From Bacteroidota bacterium (GTDB taxonomy: Bacteria; Bacteroidota; Bacteroidia; Flavobacteriales; Weeksellaceae), in the NCBI GenBank assembly GCA_023426625.1, contig JAFAAJ010000143.1:1-9616 (forward strand): a DNA stretch of 9,616 nt. The letters run 5' to 3'. This document shows, piece after piece, positions 7,058 to 9,616 of the stretch (position 1 is its first letter; every line of letters starts with the position of its first letter). Below the pieces are notes generated by a model. It did no database searches, was not told where the DNA came from, and worked only from the letters and a program-made list of their open reading frames with translations. The translations under genes were made by a program, and so were the position numbers.

Positions 7058-7091
7058 CAAAGATACAGCTTTCAAATTAGATTAAAGTCAA
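7058..7091 (-). promoter_or_regulatory. Candidate promoter (-33 TTG and -7 box) of the PLP enzyme gene
   Basis: On the minus strand TATCTTTG (7058-7065) matches TAnnTTTG exactly and ends 20 nt before the ATG at 7037. A TTG (7089-7091) lies 23 nt upstream, at the long end of the known flavobacterial spacing. This is the only candidate in the window with both elements. The TTG lies inside the 13-bp motif that recurs at 9602. Confidence 0.55.
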
Positions 7092-7099
7092 TGGTGAAT
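7087..7099 (+). repeat. 13-bp intergenic repeat, copy 1
   Basis: GTCAATGGTGAAT occurs here, in the gap between the permease and PLP enzyme genes, and again at 9602-9614 in the gap after namZ. Both copies are non-coding. Similar short AT-rich intergenic strings are, as I recall, scattered through Chryseobacterium genomes, but I cannot count them here. Confidence 0.45.
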
Positions 7100-7110
7100 G
7101 ATGAACAGTC

Positions 7111-7165
7111 AATTAATGCTAATGGAGAAAAATTTACCATTCGCTATTAGCAATTCACATTAATT
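7111..7165. terminator. Imperfect nested dyad at the 3' end of the permease gene
   Basis: AATTAATG (7111-7118) pairs with CATTAATT (7158-7165). Inside it GCTAAT (7118-7123) can pair with ATTAGC (7146-7151), or AATGG (7121-7125) with CCATT (7137-7141). The structure overlaps the permease stop codon and could end or stabilise its transcript. It is AT-rich, has bulges and lacks a clean U tract, so a terminator role is uncertain. Confidence 0.35.
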
Positions 7166-8389
7166 ATACTTAATAGCTTTCACCGGGGAAATTTTACTGA
7201 TCAGATAGCTGGGTATGATCAAAGCCAGTGCAGAAATGATCAAAATTCCTGCTGAAATGGAGATGATTGCAATAGGATTCAGATCTACCGGAACTGTACT
7301 TACATAGTAATTCTCAGGGTTTAGTTTAATGATCCCGAAGAATTTCTGTAATAATATCAATCCAAGACCAATCGCATTTCCATATAAAAGTCCCGGAATC
7401 ATGATAATCAAAGTATAGTTGATAAAGGTAGCTCTGATCTGTGAGTTGCTGGCTCCCAATGTTTTAAGTAATCCGATGGAATTAGTTCTTTCAATAATAA
7501 GAATAAGAAGCACCATGATGATATTGATGATAACAACAATCAGCATAATAATGATAATTAAAGCGATATTGGTATCAAAAATACTGATCCAGTCAGTGAT
7601 CTGTGGAAATTTATCCGTTGCTTTTTCAGCATAATTTTTATAGCCGATCAGTTTTTCGATTTCAGGGAAATCACGGTCTATGTCATTTACATTTTTCAGA
7701 AAAATATCAATTCCGCCTATCTCATCACGTTTCATATCCTGAATTTTTCGGACATGGTTGATTCCGCCGATCACAAACTGATCATCGATCATCTTAATAT
7801 CGGTCTTGTAAATGCCTACAACCTCAAACTTTCTGTAAATAGGCATCTGATCTGCCTTTGAAAATATGGTAACAATGCTGTCTTTTACTTTCAGATGAAG
7901 ATCAGTGGCGGTTTTCTGCGAGATCGCAACACCATGATTATACCCCACTTCTGTTACCTGTGGAGTAGTTCCTGCAACAAGGAATTTTTTAAATCTCAGG
8001 CTGTCAAAATCTTTTCCCACCCCTTTGAAAATGATGCCCGCAAAACTATGCTCATTACGCATGATTCCCGTAACCATTGCGTATTTCTGAATGCCTGCAA
8101 CATCAGGAAGTTCTGTTATTTTCTGAATATTCAGCCCCTGGTTATCAAGAACTGAAGTGTTGTACGAGGAATTTGATCTTGTAGATTTCACTGTAATATG
8201 TCCACTGAAGTCTGCCAGTCTTTCTTTGATCGCTTTTTTTGAACCAAAACCTGTGGCAACGGTGATCAGTGAGACAATAATCCCTAAAGCAACAGAAAGT
8301 CTGCCGATGAAGATGATAACCCGAGACAGGTTATTTTTGTTATCTTTGGAAAACGCTATTTTTCTAGAGAAATATAAAGGAAATTTCAA
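7160..8389 (-). CDS. LolC/LolE-type ABC transporter permease (FtsX/MacB fold)
   Basis: A 409-aa inner-membrane permease resembling LolC/LolE, which with the LolD ATPase releases lipoproteins from the inner membrane toward the outer membrane. The N-terminus FPLYFSRKIAFSKDN is followed by helix 1 (about 24-48), a large periplasmic domain (about 50-270) and three helices (about 274-299, 322-348, 372-396). Between helices 2 and 3 is the ERTNSIGLLKTLGAS coupling segment of FtsX-fold permeases; the end SKISPVKAIKYN is also typical. I place the start at the TTG 8387-8389. It puts the conserved KFPLYFSRK motif right at the N-terminus, a -7 box lies 18 nt upstream, and the alternative ATG at 8458 would add 23 unusual basic residues and overlap the divergent namZ. 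No ATPase gene adjoins it, which is common for this family in Bacteroidetes. Confidence 0.88.
   Translation of the reverse strand: MKFPLYFSRKIAFSKDNKNNLSRVIIFIGRLSVALGIIVSLITVATGFGSKKAIKERLADFSGHITVKSTRSNSSYNTSVLDNQGLNIQKITELPDVAGIQKYAMVTGIMRNEHSFAGIIFKGVGKDFDSLRFKKFLVAGTTPQVTEVGYNHGVAISQKTATDLHLKVKDSIVTIFSKADQMPIYRKFEVVGIYKTDIKMIDDQFVIGGINHVRKIQDMKRDEIGGIDIFLKNVNDIDRDFPEIEKLIGYKNYAEKATDKFPQITDWISIFDTNIALIIIIMLIVVIINIIMVLLILIIERTNSIGLLKTLGASNSQIRATFINYTLIIMIPGLLYGNAIGLGLILLQKFFGIIKLNPENYYVSTVPVDLNPIAIISISAGILIISALALIIPSYLISKISPVKAIKYN
8341..8348 (+). promoter_or_regulatory. Weak candidate -7 box for namZ inside the permease gene
   Basis: TATCTTTG matches TAnnTTTG and ends 45 nt before the namZ ATG; a second match, TATTTTTG, is at 8332-8339. 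Both fall in the first codons of the opposing permease (its Lys/Asp/Asn stretch), where such matches arise easily by chance. No -33 TTG is visible. Still, with only 4 bp between the genes, a namZ promoter must lie inside the permease gene or farther away. Confidence 0.3.
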
Positions 8390-8393
8390 GCTT

Positions 8394-9590
8394 ATGAATT
8401 TAGATCTCAAAATTAAAAATTTACTTTTTATTTGCCTAATTTTTTTAGGAGTATTCAATCATTATTATTCTCAGACTCAATATAAAGACTGTTTTAAGAC
8501 AGGAGCAGATCGTCCGGAATTATATCTGCCTTTGCTGAAGGGTAAAACCATTGGTGTGGTGACCAATCAGACAGGATTGATGAATGATAAAACCCACCTT
8601 GTTGACTTTTTAGTTAAAAATAATATTAAAATAAAATCAATTTTTGCTCCTGAACACGGTTTCAGAGGGGATGCAGATGCCGGTGAAAAAGTAAAGAACG
8701 GAGTAGACGTGAAAACAGGAATTCCCATTGTTTCTTTATACGGGAAAAATAAAAAACCAACCGCGGAACAATTGAAAGGAATTGATGTTGTAGTATTTGA
8801 TATTCAGGATGTAGGTGTCAGATTTTACACTTATATCTCTACATTGACCTATATAATGGAAGCCGGAGCGGAAAATAATGTTGAAGTCATTGTATTAGAC
8901 CGACCGAATCCGCATGATGGCTATATTGATGGTCCCGTTTTGAAGAAAAAATGGACCAGCTTCGTTAGAATGCATGAAGTTCCGGTTGTATATGGATTAA
9001 CCATAGGAGAATACGGTAAAATGGCGAATGGTGAAAAATGGCTTAAAAGTGGTGTTCAGGCTAAATATATATTAATTCCCATGCTGAATTATCATAAAAA
9101 ACAGCGTTATCAGATTTCAGATAAGCCTTCACCCAATTTACCGAATGATAAAGCCATAAATCTTTATCCAAGCTTATGTTTTTTCGAAGGAACGCAGGTT
9201 TCTGTAGGAAGGGGAACGGATTTGCCTTTTCAGATCTATGGCTCTCCGTGGACATTTGGTTTACCTTATCAGTTTACTCCAAAGCCCGGATCAGGAGCTA
9301 AAGATCCTTTCCTGAACGGTAGATTGTGCTATGGTGAAAATCTTTCAGATTATCCTCATGACTTGAGGGAATTAAATTTGGAATGGGTGATTAAAGCTTA
9401 TAAGAATTATAAAAACCCGGATCAGGATTTCTTCCTTAAGAATTTATGGTTCGATACTTTATCCGGAACAGATGAACTGAGAAAACAGATCATTGCCGGA
9501 AAGTCCATTACAGAAATTAGGGCTTCCTGGAAAACAGATCTGGAAAACTTTGAAAAGATCAGAACGAAATATATCGTGTATGAAAATTAG
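8394..9590 (+). CDS. namZ: NamZ-family exo-beta-N-acetylmuramidase (DUF1343), exported
   Basis: A 398-aa protein expected to cut MurNAc from the non-reducing end of peptidoglycan fragments, outside the cytoplasm, for cell-wall recycling. Residues 1-26 form a signal peptide (KIKN, a hydrophobic run, then HYYSQ), which fixes the ATG at 8394; the open frame runs farther upstream, but that part is antisense to the permease. The DUF1343 landmarks are complete: GKTIGVVTNQTG (50-61), FAPEHGFRG (84-92, with the family's proposed catalytic Glu at 87), DIQDVGVRFYTY (136-147), LDRPNP (168-173), and FEGTQVSVGRGTDLPF (264-279). The length is normal and nothing is disrupted. An AAAGGA at 8376-8381 is rather far from the start for a ribosome site. 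No MurNAc kinase, etherase or NagZ gene lies in view. Family certain; the NamZ activity itself is inferred from characterised members. Confidence 0.93.
   Translation: MNLDLKIKNLLFICLIFLGVFNHYYSQTQYKDCFKTGADRPELYLPLLKGKTIGVVTNQTGLMNDKTHLVDFLVKNNIKIKSIFAPEHGFRGDADAGEKVKNGVDVKTGIPIVSLYGKNKKPTAEQLKGIDVVVFDIQDVGVRFYTYISTLTYIMEAGAENNVEVIVLDRPNPHDGYIDGPVLKKKWTSFVRMHEVPVVYGLTIGEYGKMANGEKWLKSGVQAKYILIPMLNYHKKQRYQISDKPSPNLPNDKAINLYPSLCFFEGTQVSVGRGTDLPFQIYGSPWTFGLPYQFTPKPGSGAKDPFLNGRLCYGENLSDYPHDLRELNLEWVIKAYKNYKNPDQDFFLKNLWFDTLSGTDELRKQIIAGKSITEIRASWKTDLENFEKIRTKYIVYEN
8408..8415 (-). promoter_or_regulatory. Candidate -7 box for the permease gene, inside namZ
   Basis: On the minus strand this reads TAATTTTG, an exact TAnnTTTG match, 18 nt before the proposed TTG start at 8389. 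That spacing agrees with the other boxes in the window (14-23 nt) and would leave the upstream ATG at 8458 outside the transcript. No -33 TTG is visible. The box lies in the namZ signal-peptide codons. Confidence 0.4.
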
Positions 9591-9601
9591 GGTAGGGAAA
9601 G

Positions 9602-9614
9602 GTCAATGGTGAAT
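9602..9614 (+). repeat. 13-bp intergenic repeat, copy 2
   Basis: An exact second copy of GTCAATGGTGAAT (first at 7087-7099), beginning 12 nt after the namZ stop. The window ends 2 nt later, so its full extent cannot be seen. Confidence 0.45.
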
Positions 9615-9616
9615 AG

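Noticed and set aside
7038..7159. Missed small gene between the PLP enzyme and the permease
   Set aside because: The 122 nt are AT-rich with frequent stops; a promoter, a short repeat and an imperfect dyad account for what is visible.
8157..8393. 79-residue upstream extension of the namZ reading frame
   Set aside because: It runs antisense through the permease coding region and would put residues before an obvious signal peptide; ATG 8394 is the natural start.
8394..8495. Possible lipoprotein signal in NamZ (Cys33)
   Set aside because: The residues before Cys33 (QYKD) do not fit a lipobox and the cysteine lies beyond the hydrophobic core; an ordinary signal peptide fits better.
1..9616. CRISPR array, tRNA/rRNA, prophage, toxin-antitoxin or defence genes
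   Set aside because: No regularly spaced repeats, no cloverleaf-like sequence, and every convincing open frame belongs to a housekeeping or envelope family.

Overview
The window looks like a chromosomal segment of a Bacteroidetes bacterium of the Flavobacteriia, most like Chryseobacterium or a close Weeksellaceae relative. The evidence is the AT-rich, Lys/Asn/Ile-rich coding, the near absence of Shine-Dalgarno sites, repeated matches to the Bacteroidetes -7 promoter box (TAnnTTTG) 14-23 nt before start codons, and protein variants typical of this group. The genus is inferred from general familiarity and was not tested by a search.

Layout: (1) 3-170, the 3' end of an upstream gene, possibly a serine-hydrolase-type C-terminal domain. 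(2) 258-2768, a secreted M1-family zinc aminopeptidase with a helical C-terminal half. (3) 2777-2915, a palindromic element with 21-bp perfect inverted arms and flanking direct repeats, lying between convergent genes; it probably acts as a two-way terminator and may be a remnant of a small mobile element. (4) 2918-4141, minus strand, a DAACS/SDF-family symporter with altered cation- and substrate-site motifs. (5) 4234-5445, a cbpA-cbpM cochaperone/modulator pair, followed by a small YcxB-like membrane protein (5479-6009) and an 18-bp-stem terminator. (6) 6054-7037, minus strand, a PLP enzyme of the cystathionine beta-synthase type without regulatory domains. (7) 7160-8389, minus strand, a LolC/LolE-type FtsX-fold permease that probably starts at TTG. 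Diverging from it 4 bp away is a gene for an exported NamZ-family exo-muramidase (8394-9590).

How the genes fit together: most are independent housekeeping units in convergent or divergent arrangement, with terminators between the convergent pairs. The only clear operon is cbpA-cbpM. The M1 peptidase (export of peptide-degrading activity), the NamZ muramidase (peptidoglycan turnover) and the LolCE-like permease (envelope lipoprotein traffic) share a cell-envelope theme, but nothing in the sequence ties them into one pathway.

I see no defence island, prophage, CRISPR array, RNA gene or intact transposase, and no convincing undescribed multi-gene system. The points most worth a second look are the palindromic element at 2777-2915, the altered motifs of the symporter, the very tight divergent start region at 8389-8394, and a 13-bp intergenic motif present twice (7087 and 9602).
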